Source of the DNA: CAIMMJ01 sp037131955
GTDB taxonomy: Bacteria > Bacteroidota > Bacteroidia > UBA4408
Direction of reading: 5' to 3'
Assembly: GCA_037131955.1 (NCBI GenBank)
Contig: JBAXQC010000015.1
Location: forward strand, 1-46,306
DNA length: 46,306 nt
Shown here: in pieces, positions 34,475 through 43,278 of the stretch
Position numbering within the stretch: the first letter of the stretch is position 1
How the letters are laid out: each line of letters opens with the position of its first letter
The notes under the pieces: generated by a model
Told to the model about the DNA's origin: nothing
Database searches by the model: none
Seen by the model: the letters and a program-made list of their open reading frames with translations, nothing else
Translations under genes and position numbers: made by a program

Positions 34475-35194
34475 TTAAAAATTCGGCTTTAATAAATACT
34501 TACTGTAAAAGAGCTCAATTTCTTTTACAGCTTCATCGGCATAATCAACAATTTTTACTAAATCTAAATCTTCTAAGTTAATATTTTGTTCACCTTCTAA
34601 TAACTGAGTTTTTATCCAAGACCATAATCCTGACCAGTACTCTTTTCCTACCAAGATAATGGGAAATCTTGCTATTTTTTTAGTTTGAATTAATGTAATG
34701 GCTTCAAACAATTCATCTAAAGTTCCAAACCCGCCGGGCAAAACAATAAATCCTTGAGCATATTTCATAAACATTACTTTTCTAACAAAAAAATAATCAA
34801 AGTTTATCAATTTATCAGAATCTATATAATCGTTGGAGCTTTGTTCAAATGGGAGCTCAATATTTAATCCTACAGATTTTCCTCCGCCTCTTTTTGCTCC
34901 CTTGTTTCCGGCTTCCATAATTCCTGGACCACCACCTGTTATAATTCCATAACCCAATTGAGTTAGTTTAAATGCCACTTCTTCGGCTAAAAGATAGTAT
35001 TGATTGTTTGCTTTTGTTCTGGCTGATCCAAAAATACTTACGCAGGGACCAATCTTAGCAAGCTTTTCAAAAGCTTCAACAAACTCGGCCATAATTTTAA
35101 AAATCTGCCAAGAATTTTGAACCTTTATCTCATTCCAATCTTTATTTTCAAAAGCCTTGCGAATTTTATCTTCTTCCTGCAAATTCATATACAT
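34475..35194 (-). CDS. LOG family protein (TIGR00730-type, cytokinin riboside phosphoribohydrolase-like)
   Basis: This 239-residue Rossmann-fold protein carries the two LOG hallmarks: TGGGPGIMEAGNKGA (about 86-100) and LPGGFGTLDELFE, which together bind the nucleotide and hold the catalytic residues. Family members cleave nucleoside 5'-monophosphates to a base and ribose 5-phosphate. Older annotation as 'lysine decarboxylase' is a known misnomer. There is no signal peptide, so it is cytoplasmic. It has its own upstream promoter candidate and is monocistronic. The physiological substrate in this organism is unknown. Confidence 0.92.
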   Translation of the reverse strand: MYMNLQEEDKIRKAFENKDWNEIKVQNSWQIFKIMAEFVEAFEKLAKIGPCVSIFGSARTKANNQYYLLAEEVAFKLTQLGYGIITGGGPGIMEAGNKGAKRGGGKSVGLNIELPFEQSSNDYIDSDKLINFDYFFVRKVMFMKYAQGFIVLPGGFGTLDELFEAITLIQTKKIARFPIILVGKEYWSGLWSWIKTQLLEGEQNINLEDLDLVKIVDYADEAVKEIELFYSKYLLKPNF

Positions 35195-35239
35195 ACAATT
35201 GGGTTTTAAAAATTATTATTAACAAAGGTGGCAATTAAA

Positions 35240-35268
35240 CAAAAATAAACTTTTGCGGTCTCACACAA
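35240..35268 (-). promoter_or_regulatory. Candidate promoter of the LOG gene
   Basis: On the minus strand TTG, an 18-nt spacer and TATTTTTG match the Bacteroidota -33/-7 pattern. The ATG is about 45 nt downstream. Confidence 0.45.
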
Positions 35269-35361
35269 CTTATGAACAATAGAAATTAACAATCGCAAAT
35301 TTGTCCTTACTAATTATTAATTTATCGGGGTAAATAATTGTTTGGTAAAAAAGTTCAATAC

Positions 35362-37788
35362 CTACCAACCCATATCATTATTAAAGTCGGGCGAAGAGTT
35401 TTCTCTGTTGCCTCTTTTCTTATTTGTAGAGTTATCACTTTGACCAATTTTATAGGTAAATGCTAAATTGGCAATTAAGGTTTCTCTTTTTCGCTTGTTT
35501 AAACTTTCAAAGTTTTGTGCCTTTGTATAAATTTCAAACCTTCGGGTATCAAAAACGTCTGAAACATTTAAACTTATACTCCCTTTGTTTTTTAGAATAT
35601 CTTTCTTAAGGCCAATGTCCAATCCATAAATAGCAGCAAAATAGCCTTGAAGTAAAATGGTTCTGGCATTGTAAACTCCTGTTACCTGCAAATCTATCCA
35701 ATTGAATAGTTTTGAAGATGAAATTAATTTTATGTTGTAGTTAAAATTATCATTGGTAAGCTCTCCTTCGCCACTGCCTCCTTTTAATTTAGTGTAGTAT
35801 AAGTTTACGTTGGTTGTAAAATTAAAATTCTTAGATAAATCGGCCCTCCAAATAAATTCAGAACCTGTGTTTTGTGCAAAGCTAAAATTCCTAACGGTTA
35901 CAAATGCGGTGCCATCTGGATAAGCAATTCTATACCTTTGCATAGAATTGGTGATGTGCCTAAAATATCCGGTAATAATAAATGAGCCAAGCTTGTTTCT
36001 GTTGCTAAATGTTGCTTCGCTTGCATAGATGTATTCGGGCAACAAAAATGGATTTCCAACTCTTACGTTTTGTGGATCAGTAAAATCTGAAAAAGGGTTT
36101 AAAGATTGTGGACCTGGACGATTTAATCGTTTTGCAAATGCCAATTGTACCTCAGATGTTTTATTTAATTTGTAATTAAAATTAATATTAGGAAAAAAAT
36201 CAGTAAAATTTCTAATGATAGCACTGTCTATTGTTAGTTGTTTTATTTGTAGCATGGTGTTCTCTGTCCTTATTCCTGCTTGATAATTTATTTTATTCTT
36301 TGTGCCACTTAAAATCATGTATGCAGCAGAAACAACTTCATTGTATCTAAATTGATTTGATTGCAAATTATTGTTTATAAACTCACCGCTTATTTTATCT
36401 TTATCTAAAATAGAAAAATCGTTTGATATATTTCTAAATGATGTTTTTAAGCCTGCATCTAATTTTATATTTTCTTTGATTGGGTTGGTATAGTCTGTTT
36501 GAAAAACTGCAATTCTAAATATAGAATTTATCGGATTTAATTGATTGCTCGAAAAAGTAGCAGGATAGCCTGAAACGGCGATGTTATTAAAGTTTGAAGT
36601 AGCAAAATTTTGATTGTAGGATGCATTGCCACTGAAAGAAATTTCATGAGATTTTTTTAGAAAAGATTTTTTTAGAAAAAAATTTGATTCTGCATTTTTT
36701 GAATTTGAATTTGTTTGAGCGTTTCTAATCCACATGGATCTAAAAATATCCTGTGGAGAATAATTCATATATTGAATATCTTCAGTCTCAGTTTTAGTTT
36801 GTGTAGTTCCGTTAATTGAATAGGTAAATACTATTGATTTATTAAAATTTATTTCGCTTGTAAATCTTAAGTTATGGTTTATATTGTCGTTGTTTGAAGT
36901 AGCAAACTGTCTAAAGTAAAAAGTAGTATCTGCAAAATAATTATCTCTAAAGCTATTTCCATTTCCCCAAATAGGATTGTTTCTATACGAATAAAAAACG
37001 CCAATATTTAAATTTTTTCTTTTTAAAGAAGCGCCAATATTACCTGAATATTTTCTGTTCGTACCCACGCTAACAGTTGCATTAGCAGTGTAGCCATTCT
37101 GATTATTCTTTTTTAATACAATGTTTATTATTCCTGCCATTCCATCTGCATCATAGCGTGAAGAGGGATTGGTAATAACTTCAACTTTTTCGATGTTTGC
37201 CGCAGGAATCTGATCTAAAACTGCTTGCCTGTTTGCACCCGTTAAACCTGAAGGTTTTCCATCTATTAAAACCACAACATTGGAATTGCCTCTTACAGAA
37301 ATATTTCCATCAATATCAACATTTACCGTGGGCACTTGTTGCAAAACTTGAACAGCAGTTCCCGCAACAGCAGCAATAGATGAACTTACATCAAATACTT
37401 TTTTTTCTCCATCTAGCTTAAATAAATTTTTTTGGCTTTCAATAGTTACTTCATTTAAATTTCGAGAAGCAGGAAAAAGCCTTAGGTTAATTGTGTCTTT
37501 AAAATTTTCGGCACAAAATTTTGGCGATAAATATTTTTTATATGAAAGATTTTCAACCTTAAACAAATAGCATTCGCCTGCATTAAAACTATATTTAATG
37601 GAACCTAACGAATCCGATAAACCAGCAAAAACACTGGTAGAATCGGGCAATTTTAAAATGTTAACACTTGCAAATTCAATTGGGGAATTGGAAGATTTAT
37701 CACTAACTTTTATTACAATATTCTGAGAAACTAACTTATTAATTGAAAATAAACTAAGAAAAACTAAACACACTAACATCTTTTTCAT
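35362..37788 (-). CDS. TonB-dependent-receptor-like outer-membrane protein (OMP_b-brl_3 type)
   Basis: This 808-residue outer-membrane protein has a signal peptide (about 1-21). A carboxypeptidase-regulatory-like beta-sandwich follows (about 22-110, including SSNSPIEFASVNILKLPDS). The plug domain (about 130-225) contains VVLIDGKPSG, IEKVEVITNPSSRYDADG and AGIINIVLKK. A long beta-barrel fills the rest. I see no clear TonB box. The barrel subtype resembles outer-membrane receptors of unassigned substrate. The tail after the last strand is polar (SDNSTNKKRGNRE). It starts 15 nt after mnmD and is probably the last gene of a four-gene minus-strand unit. Confidence 0.88.
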   Translation of the reverse strand: MKKMLVCLVFLSLFSINKLVSQNIVIKVSDKSSNSPIEFASVNILKLPDSTSVFAGLSDSLGSIKYSFNAGECYLFKVENLSYKKYLSPKFCAENFKDTINLRLFPASRNLNEVTIESQKNLFKLDGEKKVFDVSSSIAAVAGTAVQVLQQVPTVNVDIDGNISVRGNSNVVVLIDGKPSGLTGANRQAVLDQIPAANIEKVEVITNPSSRYDADGMAGIINIVLKKNNQNGYTANATVSVGTNRKYSGNIGASLKRKNLNIGVFYSYRNNPIWGNGNSFRDNYFADTTFYFRQFATSNNDNINHNLRFTSEINFNKSIVFTYSINGTTQTKTETEDIQYMNYSPQDIFRSMWIRNAQTNSNSKNAESNFFLKKSFLKKSHEISFSGNASYNQNFATSNFNNIAVSGYPATFSSNQLNPINSIFRIAVFQTDYTNPIKENIKLDAGLKTSFRNISNDFSILDKDKISGEFINNNLQSNQFRYNEVVSAAYMILSGTKNKINYQAGIRTENTMLQIKQLTIDSAIIRNFTDFFPNINFNYKLNKTSEVQLAFAKRLNRPGPQSLNPFSDFTDPQNVRVGNPFLLPEYIYASEATFSNRNKLGSFIITGYFRHITNSMQRYRIAYPDGTAFVTVRNFSFAQNTGSEFIWRADLSKNFNFTTNVNLYYTKLKGGSGEGELTNDNFNYNIKLISSSKLFNWIDLQVTGVYNARTILLQGYFAAIYGLDIGLKKDILKNKGSISLNVSDVFDTRRFEIYTKAQNFESLNKRKRETLIANLAFTYKIGQSDNSTNKKRGNRENSSPDFNNDMGW

Positions 37789-37803
37789 AGAATAGGTGAC
37801 GCT

Positions 37804-38499
37804 TTAATTGTCTTTATTTTTTGTAGCTCTTATCATTTCTCTTTTACCAGGAGGCCCAGGCAATGATTCTACAATAAACCCACATTGTTTCAAATTTCTT
37901 TTAACCTCTCCTTTGGCACAATACGTAACCATAATTCCTCCTGTAATCATTAATGAATTTAAATGTGCAAATGCCTCTAAAGTCCATAACTCTGGTTGTG
38001 TTTGAGGGGAAAAAGCATCATAGTATACAAGGTTGTATTTTTCCTTGTAAGTGTATTCTAAGAAATTTGTCCGTGATTTTTCTAATGTAAAATATTCGGT
38101 AATCTGGTTTTGTAGATCAAATGGAGAAGAATGAATTTTTAGAAAATTACTTTTAGAATTTACAACATCTAAAATTTTCCAATAGTCCAATTTTTCGGCA
38201 ATTTCCATGGATATTGGATAAGGCTCCAAAGAAGAATAATATACTGTAGTATTGGGATTTTGTTGAGCAAACATTAACGTAAGAGCTGCATTTAAACCAC
38301 TTCCTAAGCCTAACTCAAGAATATTTATCTCAAAAATTTTATTTTCAACCAGGTAATTTAATCCAGCAGAAATAAATACACAAACAGATTCAGTAAATGC
38401 ACCATTTATAGAGTGGTACGTTTGATTGTAGATAGGGTGAACTAAAGTAAAAGATTTATCAGAAGTTTCTTTTAGTTGTGGGTTTATGAAATTATCCAA
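37804..38499 (-). CDS. mnmD: tRNA (5-methylaminomethyl-2-thiouridine)(34)-methyltransferase MnmD
   Basis: This SAM-dependent methyltransferase completes the mnm5 modification of wobble uridine in tRNAs for Lys, Glu, Gln and related codons. The SAM-binding loop is ELGLGSGLNAAL. The family motif DAFSPQTQPELW and the C-terminal segment GPPGKREMIRA are conserved. At 231 residues it matches the stand-alone MnmD rather than the fused MnmC of E. coli. It lies 8 nt after the lipoprotein hydrolase gene and 15 nt before the outer-membrane receptor gene. This makes it part of an operon whose other members have no obvious link to tRNA modification. Confidence 0.92.
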   Translation of the reverse strand: MDNFINPQLKETSDKSFTLVHPIYNQTYHSINGAFTESVCVFISAGLNYLVENKIFEINILELGLGSGLNAALTLMFAQQNPNTTVYYSSLEPYPISMEIAEKLDYWKILDVVNSKSNFLKIHSSPFDLQNQITEYFTLEKSRTNFLEYTYKEKYNLVYYDAFSPQTQPELWTLEAFAHLNSLMITGGIMVTYCAKGEVKRNLKQCGFIVESLPGPPGKREMIRATKNKDN

Positions 38500-38507
38500 A
38501 AAAAAAT

Positions 38508-39422
38508 TTATTTGGTTTTTGTTATAAAACTATAGATTGCGTTTTTATAGTTTTCAAATCCCCAGGTATTTGGAACATTGCTGTGGTTTGCACCATCAAT
38601 TATGTGATACTCACCGCTCTTTCCTCTGTAGTTATCATAAACAACTTGCCCTTGTGTTGTCATACTTAAAAAATCGTCTTCTTTTCCATGTATCCACATA
38701 AAAGGTTGAATAACCGATTTAATTTTTTTTGCATTGTTTATTTGATGATTGGTATAATAGCTTGCTGGCATATTTAACTTAGAAGAAGATTCCACCATCG
38801 CATAAGAAGAAGCAAAAGGTGCTTCTAAAATAAGAGCACTTGGAGAAATTGTTCGGGCTTTGTAACAAATTTCTGTAGCAGGAGCAGAACCTAAACTAAA
38901 ACCATAAACAACTAGCCTACTTCCTGTTAAACCATAACCTTGAAGCCATCTTAGTGCCGCATCAACATCTGCGTAAATTGTTGCTTCGGTTGATTTACCT
39001 TGCGAACTTCCAAAGCCTCTGTAATCAAACATCAAAACTCCGTATCTACTTTTACCGCCCACATGAGCTAATAATTTTGCCCTTTGCCAATAGAAATCCA
39101 TATTCCCTTTATTTCCGTGGCAATAAAGTATTACAGTGTCTGTAGATATTTTTCTTAAATCGCCCAAATAAATTGCTGAAATATAAGTTTCATAAGATTC
39201 ATTTGGCAAGCGTGAATAAAGCAAAAATTGATAAATTTTAGATGAGTCAATTTTATATGACTTGTCTAAAACAAAATCTTGTTCACCAGAATAATCGTCA
39301 AGCTTATAACCGTTGGTTTTTGTTGGGTTAAACAAATTATCATCTAATCTTTGACAAGATTCAAATGCAAAACTAAAGAGCACTAAAATCGCCAATAGAT
39401 AACACTTAGGTATTTTTGCCAT
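38508..39422 (-). CDS. Alpha/beta-hydrolase lipoprotein
   Basis: This predicted serine hydrolase is anchored by a lipid. I chose the ATG at 39422 (304 residues) because it yields a lipoprotein signal peptide ending FAFESC, with C23 as the acylated residue. It also starts 2 nt after the preceding stop codon. Longer in-frame starts run deep into the upstream gene. The nucleophile elbow is YGFSLGSAP, the acid is in the segment HGKEDDFLS, and the catalytic histidine is in GANHSNVP. The HGNKGNMDFYW segment supplies the oxyanion region. The fold resembles the BEM46/FrsA-like hydrolases, but the substrate is unknown. It lies between a deoxyhypusine-synthase-like gene and mnmD. Confidence 0.85.
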   Translation of the reverse strand: MAKIPKCYLLAILVLFSFAFESCQRLDDNLFNPTKTNGYKLDDYSGEQDFVLDKSYKIDSSKIYQFLLYSRLPNESYETYISAIYLGDLRKISTDTVILYCHGNKGNMDFYWQRAKLLAHVGGKSRYGVLMFDYRGFGSSQGKSTEATIYADVDAALRWLQGYGLTGSRLVVYGFSLGSAPATEICYKARTISPSALILEAPFASSYAMVESSSKLNMPASYYTNHQINNAKKIKSVIQPFMWIHGKEDDFLSMTTQGQVVYDNYRGKSGEYHIIDGANHSNVPNTWGFENYKNAIYSFITKTK

Positions 39423-39424
39423 TT

Positions 39425-40399
39425 TTACCATCCTAATATCCATGAAAAAATTAAAGGTGCCACAATAGTTGCATCCGATTCTACTATAAATTTTGGAGTA
39501 TTTATGTCTAGTTTTCCCCAAGTAATTTTTTCGTTTGGCACAGCACCAGAATAGGAGCCATAACTTGTTGTGGAATCAGAAATCTGACAGAAATAGCTCC
39601 AAAAAGGAATTTTTTCCATTTCCATATCTTGGTATAACATTGGAACAACACATATTGGGAAATCACCTGCAATACCTCCCCCAATTTGAAAAAATCCTAC
39701 ACCCTTTCCTTCGGAGTTTTTTACATACCAATCGGCAAGCCACATCATATATTCAATTCCAGATTTCATGGTTGAAGCCTTTAATTCTTGCTTAATACAG
39801 TACGATGCAAAAATATTACCCATGGTAGAATCCTCCCATCCCGGAACAATTATTGGAATATTTTTTTTTGCGGCAGCCAACATCCAAGAGTTTTCTGGAT
39901 TTATTTCGTAATACTGCTCTAAAACGCCACTCAAAAGCATTTGATACATAAATTCATGAGGAAAATATCTCTCATTTTTTGTATCAGCATCTTTCCATAT
40001 TTTGTAGATGTGCTTTTGTAATCTTCTAAAAGCTTCTTCTTCGGGTATGCAGGTATCTGTTACTCTATTGTAATGATTTTCTAGTAAATCCCATTCATCT
40101 TGTGGACTTAAATCTCTGTAATGTGGAACTCTTTTGTAGGAGTTGTGAGCTACCAAATTCATAATATCTTCTTCGAGGTTAGCTCCAGTGCAAGAAATTA
40201 TTGCAACTTTATCTTGCCTAATCATTTCAGATAAAGATTTGCCCAACTCGGCAGTGCTCATTGCTCCAGCAAGAGTAACCATCATCTTACCACCCTCATT
40301 TATATGTGTTTCGTATCCTTGCGCTGCATCTAAAAGTGCTGCTGCATTAAAATGCTTGTAATGTTCTTTGATAAAGTTTGAAACCGGTCCTTTGGTCAT
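39425..40399 (-). CDS. Deoxyhypusine synthase family protein
   Basis: This 324-residue protein belongs to the deoxyhypusine synthase family, whose eukaryotic members transfer an aminobutyl group from spermidine to a lysine of eIF5A. Conserved parts include the NAD-binding SCTGANLEEDIMNL and the C-terminal block YGSYSGAVPNEKITWGK, in which K296 corresponds to the enzyme-intermediate lysine of human DHS. The human KHH segment that contacts spermidine appears replaced (here GGGIAGDFPICV), which argues for a different substrate. The ATG at 40399 is preferred to one 54 nt upstream because a -7 box (40419-40426) lies between them. It heads a unit with a lipoprotein hydrolase, mnmD and an outer-membrane receptor. 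Confidence 0.88.
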   Translation of the reverse strand: MTKGPVSNFIKEHYKHFNAAALLDAAQGYETHINEGGKMMVTLAGAMSTAELGKSLSEMIRQDKVAIISCTGANLEEDIMNLVAHNSYKRVPHYRDLSPQDEWDLLENHYNRVTDTCIPEEEAFRRLQKHIYKIWKDADTKNERYFPHEFMYQMLLSGVLEQYYEINPENSWMLAAAKKNIPIIVPGWEDSTMGNIFASYCIKQELKASTMKSGIEYMMWLADWYVKNSEGKGVGFFQIGGGIAGDFPICVVPMLYQDMEMEKIPFWSYFCQISDSTTSYGSYSGAVPNEKITWGKLDINTPKFIVESDATIVAPLIFSWILGW

Positions 40400-40418
40400 T
40401 AAATATTTATTTGAAGGG

Positions 40419-40426
40419 CAAATATA
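40419..40426 (-). promoter_or_regulatory. Candidate -7 box for the DHS-like operon
   Basis: The minus strand reads TATATTTG, ending 19 nt before the chosen ATG. A TTTG lies 24 nt further upstream, somewhat long for a -33 element. Confidence 0.45.
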
Positions 40427-40479
40427 TAAAAATAGAATTAAATTTAAGGCCAAAGATAGAGTGTAAGAAAAGCTAACAC

Positions 40480-41505
40480 CTATTTAACAATTTCTTTACT
40501 TTTCAATTCATTTATCATCAATTTAAAACTTCCTCCAAATTTGTTATCCAATACCTCTTTTAAACTGTCTTTATTAGAAAAATAAACAATATAGTCGCTA
40601 AAAAAAGCGTTTTTTGATAATTCAATTTTGTAAACCAAAAAATCCAACTTTTCTTTTGAAGATAGTTTCCTTTTATACATCTCTGCGTAAAGTTGTCTAT
40701 ATTTATTCTGCTTCAGTTTTTTTTTGTTTTTAGAGTTAGCGAACGTTTGAGAACAATAAAACCTATTAAGCTCAAGAGCAAACATTCTAAAAAAAATTTG
40801 CAAAGAATCTCTTTTCTTAATTTTAACTTGGTAATTTTTTAATTCAGAAGAGGCATGACCATATTTTTTTTGTAGATATTTTTCCGCAAGTTTTTCACCA
40901 AATGCTTGAGCTAGACTTTCATTTATATGTTGTTTTTTTGGTTCGAAATAATATTTGTGAACTAGTTCATGAAAAATAGTTTCAGCTAAATCTGCTTCAT
41001 TCAATTGCAGCATTTCAGGCATTATTGGGTCATTTAATATTCCTAATGTGGAATAGGCATTTACTTGGCCTGTATCAATATCATTGTTTCCTTTTTTAAG
41101 AAAATCTATTTCGTTGTAAAGCAGTTTACGATTAAAAAATCCTTTATAAGGAACATCTCCTAAAAAAGGAAAACTCCATAAATGTGGCTTGATATAAAAT
41201 TGTTCAGACGCTGATGCAACTATAAGTTTAGGATGACTTGGCTCAACAATTTTTAAATAATTTTTATCAGAATCAAAACCATTCTTCTTCGCAAATTTTA
41301 AAATATGATCCAAGTTTTTTAGTGCAATTCTTTCTTTTTGAGAACAGGATTTGTTGTTTAAAAACTCATTGTTAGAAACTGTAGAGCTAACAATTTTTAG
41401 TTGCCCGTAGAGCTGAGAAAATCCATAATTTACCAAACTAAAATTTATAAAAACAATGAGCCCAAACAGGAGCAAAAAACAAAACAAAGCCAGTTTAAAT
41501 TTCAT
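40480..41505 (-). CDS. Predicted zinc aminopeptidase, DUF2265 (PF10023-like)
   Basis: This is a membrane-anchored or exported metallopeptidase of 341 residues. A signal or anchor helix covers about residues 5-22. The active site is an HExxH motif, H179-E180-L-V-H183 in ETIFHELVHKYYF, followed by NES with E196 as the likely third zinc ligand. The preceding YSTLGILNDPIMPE and NEADLAE segments match the DUF2265 predicted aminopeptidase family, as I recall it. Experimental data on the family are scarce. The gene is preceded by the SiaBC operon terminator. It lies 80 nt upstream of the DHS-like ATG and may or may not be read with it. Confidence 0.82.
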   Translation of the reverse strand: MKFKLALFCFLLLFGLIVFINFSLVNYGFSQLYGQLKIVSSTVSNNEFLNNKSCSQKERIALKNLDHILKFAKKNGFDSDKNYLKIVEPSHPKLIVASASEQFYIKPHLWSFPFLGDVPYKGFFNRKLLYNEIDFLKKGNNDIDTGQVNAYSTLGILNDPIMPEMLQLNEADLAETIFHELVHKYYFEPKKQHINESLAQAFGEKLAEKYLQKKYGHASSELKNYQVKIKKRDSLQIFFRMFALELNRFYCSQTFANSKNKKKLKQNKYRQLYAEMYKRKLSSKEKLDFLVYKIELSKNAFFSDYIVYFSNKDSLKEVLDNKFGGSFKLMINELKSKEIVK

Positions 41506-41520
41506 GTTTTATGTTCAAAA

Positions 41521-41546
41521 AAAAAGCCCCAAATATGGGGCTTTTT
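41521..41546 (-). terminator. Terminator of the SiaB/SiaC operon
   Basis: AAAAAGCCCCA / TGGGGCTTTTT with a 4-nt loop forms a strong stem, followed by T residues on the minus strand. It lies 18 nt after the siaC-like stop codon. Confidence 0.9.
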
Positions 41547-41563
41547 CTCACTAATATTATTAA

Positions 41564-41947
41564 TTATTCTTCAACCATTACCATGTTAAACGGCACATTG
41601 ATAATAGCTTGATAATCTTCACCTGCCTCACTCATGTCTTCATCATCTTCTTCGTAATGCCAGTTTATTATTACTTTGCTATTTCCACTCTTGTTAATTG
41701 CTTCTAACTTTTTAAATACATCTAAAATACATTTAGATGAACTTGTGTTAAAATATTCTAATTGAATATTTACAACAGTATTGGGTTGTGGTTTAAAAGA
41801 GTATTTGTCTAACCAATCAATTAATGGTTTGTAAAACTCTATAGAATTTTCTGGAATTGATCTTCCTTTAATCTCAACAACTCCTGATTGTGGATTAAAT
41901 TTTATGTCTGGGGTTTTTGCAGAACCCTCTATTATTAATGTATCCAT
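41564..41947 (-). CDS. siaC: SiaC-family regulatory phosphoprotein (DUF1987)
   Basis: This 127-residue protein matches the DUF1987/SiaC family along its whole length. Its core includes TPDIKFNPQSGVVEIKGRS and the segment LEYFNTSSSKCILDVF. In Pseudomonas, SiaC is phosphorylated by the kinase SiaB at a threonine in this NTSSSK motif, and its unmodified form activates the diguanylate cyclase SiaD. Here the equivalent threonine is T68. The gene follows the SiaB-like kinase by 8 nt and ends at a terminator, so the two are a complete two-gene operon. No diguanylate cyclase or SiaA-like phosphatase is nearby. The downstream partner in this organism is therefore unknown. Confidence 0.88.
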   Translation of the reverse strand: MDTLIIEGSAKTPDIKFNPQSGVVEIKGRSIPENSIEFYKPLIDWLDKYSFKPQPNTVVNIQLEYFNTSSSKCILDVFKKLEAINKSGNSKVIINWHYEEDDEDMSEAGEDYQAIINVPFNMVMVEE

Positions 41948-41955
41948 TTTGTATA

Positions 41956-42510
41956 TTATTCTTTGTTTGCGATTTTTATGTTTAAGCTAAAAAAGGTAAA
42001 GTTGTTATCTACAGGAACAAATTGAAAATTTAATTTTTGACCTGATTTTCTTGCAATGTCAATCATACCTAAGCCGCCGCCTCCTTTAGAGGAGAACTCG
42101 TCGTTATTTAAAACTTCTTTGTAGTATTCCTTTAGTTCTTCTTTTGTCATGCCGTTTATTCTTATCAACTTAGATTTTAAATTTTCTACGTTTTTTGTAA
42201 GCATGTAATTTCCCGTAATAATGGAGTATTCATTTTCAATTTTTCCAATCATAAAAATAGCAGTTTTATGATTTTCGCTTCCATCTTCTATATTTGGTCT
42301 TGCATCTAGGTGGTGGTAAAGATTTTGAAGACATTCTACTAACACGTTGTAAACCTTCTTTTTTATTTTAGGCTCTTCCTGAAGATTATCCAACTTGCTT
42401 TCCATTATTTGAAGTATGGAAGTAAGCAATTCAGAGGTTATATCGCCTTTAAAAGACAACATAATCTTGTTCCGCTCCATTAAATTATAAAACTCAAATA
42501 TATCAAGCAT
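41956..42510 (-). CDS. siaB: SiaB-family protein kinase (DUF6272)
   Basis: This 184-residue GHKL-type kinase is predicted to phosphorylate the SiaC-like protein encoded directly downstream. The N-box helix contains E59 and N63 in NVLVECLQNLYHHL. The glycine-rich ATP lid is GGGGLGMIDIARKSG, beginning near residue 143. There is no sensory domain or membrane segment, so input must come from another protein (SiaA-type phosphatase in Pseudomonas). The start ATG at 42510 gives a normal N-terminus. The gene order kinase then phosphoprotein, with an 8-nt gap, matches the Sia module. Confidence 0.87.
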   Translation of the reverse strand: MLDIFEFYNLMERNKIMLSFKGDITSELLTSILQIMESKLDNLQEEPKIKKKVYNVLVECLQNLYHHLDARPNIEDGSENHKTAIFMIGKIENEYSIITGNYMLTKNVENLKSKLIRINGMTKEELKEYYKEVLNNDEFSSKGGGGLGMIDIARKSGQKLNFQFVPVDNNFTFFSLNIKIANKE

Positions 42511-42598
42511 ATAGGGCTGACTGTTTTTTATCTCTTATTTTATAAAGTTCAGAATGCAATTTTAACAAAAATATCGAAACATTTCATTTTTAATCAAT

Positions 42599-43156
42599 TT
42601 ATTTTTTTTTGGCAAAGGGCAAATAAGTTATATTGGTCTTAACTTCAATCTCTTCGGCTATATTTTTTAGCACTAATTTGGGCACACTAATTTCGTAATC
42701 AACGAGTTTGATCTTAAAATCCGAAGTTAGATTAACTTCTTCCCCTTTGATAGTAATTGTTCCATCAAATGTAACCAGCCTATTAACTCCATGCAAAGTT
42801 AGGTTTCCTGTGCAGGTTACTTTGTGCACTCCGTTAGAATTAAAATCTAATTTCTGATTTATTTTCCCTCTAAAAGAAGACATTGGGAATTTTGATGATT
42901 CTACATAATTTTCATTAAAATGTTCTTCCATTAATTTTTTTGGGAATTCAAAGGTTGTCATTTGCACCCTTACCCATACTGAATCATTGTTGGTATTTAA
43001 CAGAGAATTTGCGGCACCTGTTTTTGCATCAATGTTTTCCATTGGTGTATATGAATGAAATGAAATGTTTCCTTTCTTTTCTACCGATTTATAAATTTGT
43101 GCATGAACTGTATTAATCATAAAGCACATTGCAAGCAAAAGAAAGATTTTTTTCAT
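42599..43156 (-). CDS. YceI family periplasmic protein
   Basis: This is a predicted exported lipocalin-like protein that binds isoprenoid or polyprenyl-type lipids. The ATG at 43156 gives 185 residues, with a signal peptide (MKKIFLLLAMCFMINTVHAQ). A longer reading to 43267 lies upstream of the promoter and is rejected. The YceI fold is marked by the HGVNRLVTFDGTITIKG segment and the late strand FKIKLVDYEISVP. The C-terminus is lysine-rich. The gene is divergent from hisS. The ligand is not predictable from sequence. Confidence 0.85.
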   Translation of the reverse strand: MKKIFLLLAMCFMINTVHAQIYKSVEKKGNISFHSYTPMENIDAKTGAANSLLNTNNDSVWVRVQMTTFEFPKKLMEEHFNENYVESSKFPMSSFRGKINQKLDFNSNGVHKVTCTGNLTLHGVNRLVTFDGTITIKGEEVNLTSDFKIKLVDYEISVPKLVLKNIAEEIEVKTNITYLPFAKKK

Positions 43157-43180
43157 AGGGAGAAACTCAACAATTTTCAA

Positions 43181-43211
43181 CAAAATTAATAACCTCAATT
43201 GATTTACCAAA
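43181..43211 (-). promoter_or_regulatory. Promoter of the YceI gene
   Basis: On the minus strand TTTG, a 19-nt spacer and TAATTTTG match the Bacteroidota -33/-7 promoter exactly. The ATG lies 24 nt beyond the -7 box. Confidence 0.5.
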
Positions 43212-43253
43212 TTTATACAAAAACAATTATATCTTATATATACTTGAAATCTA

Positions 43254-43261
43254 TATTTTTG
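43254..43261 (+). promoter_or_regulatory. Candidate -7 box for hisS
   Basis: TATTTTTG matches the -7 consensus 17 nt upstream of the hisS TTG start. A -33 element is not evident. Confidence 0.35.
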
Positions 43262-43278
43262 GTGCAAAATTTATAAAA

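Noticed and set aside
43157..43267. N-terminal extension of the YceI protein
   Set aside because: It lies over and upstream of a good -33/-7 promoter, and the ATG at 43156 begins a standard signal peptide.
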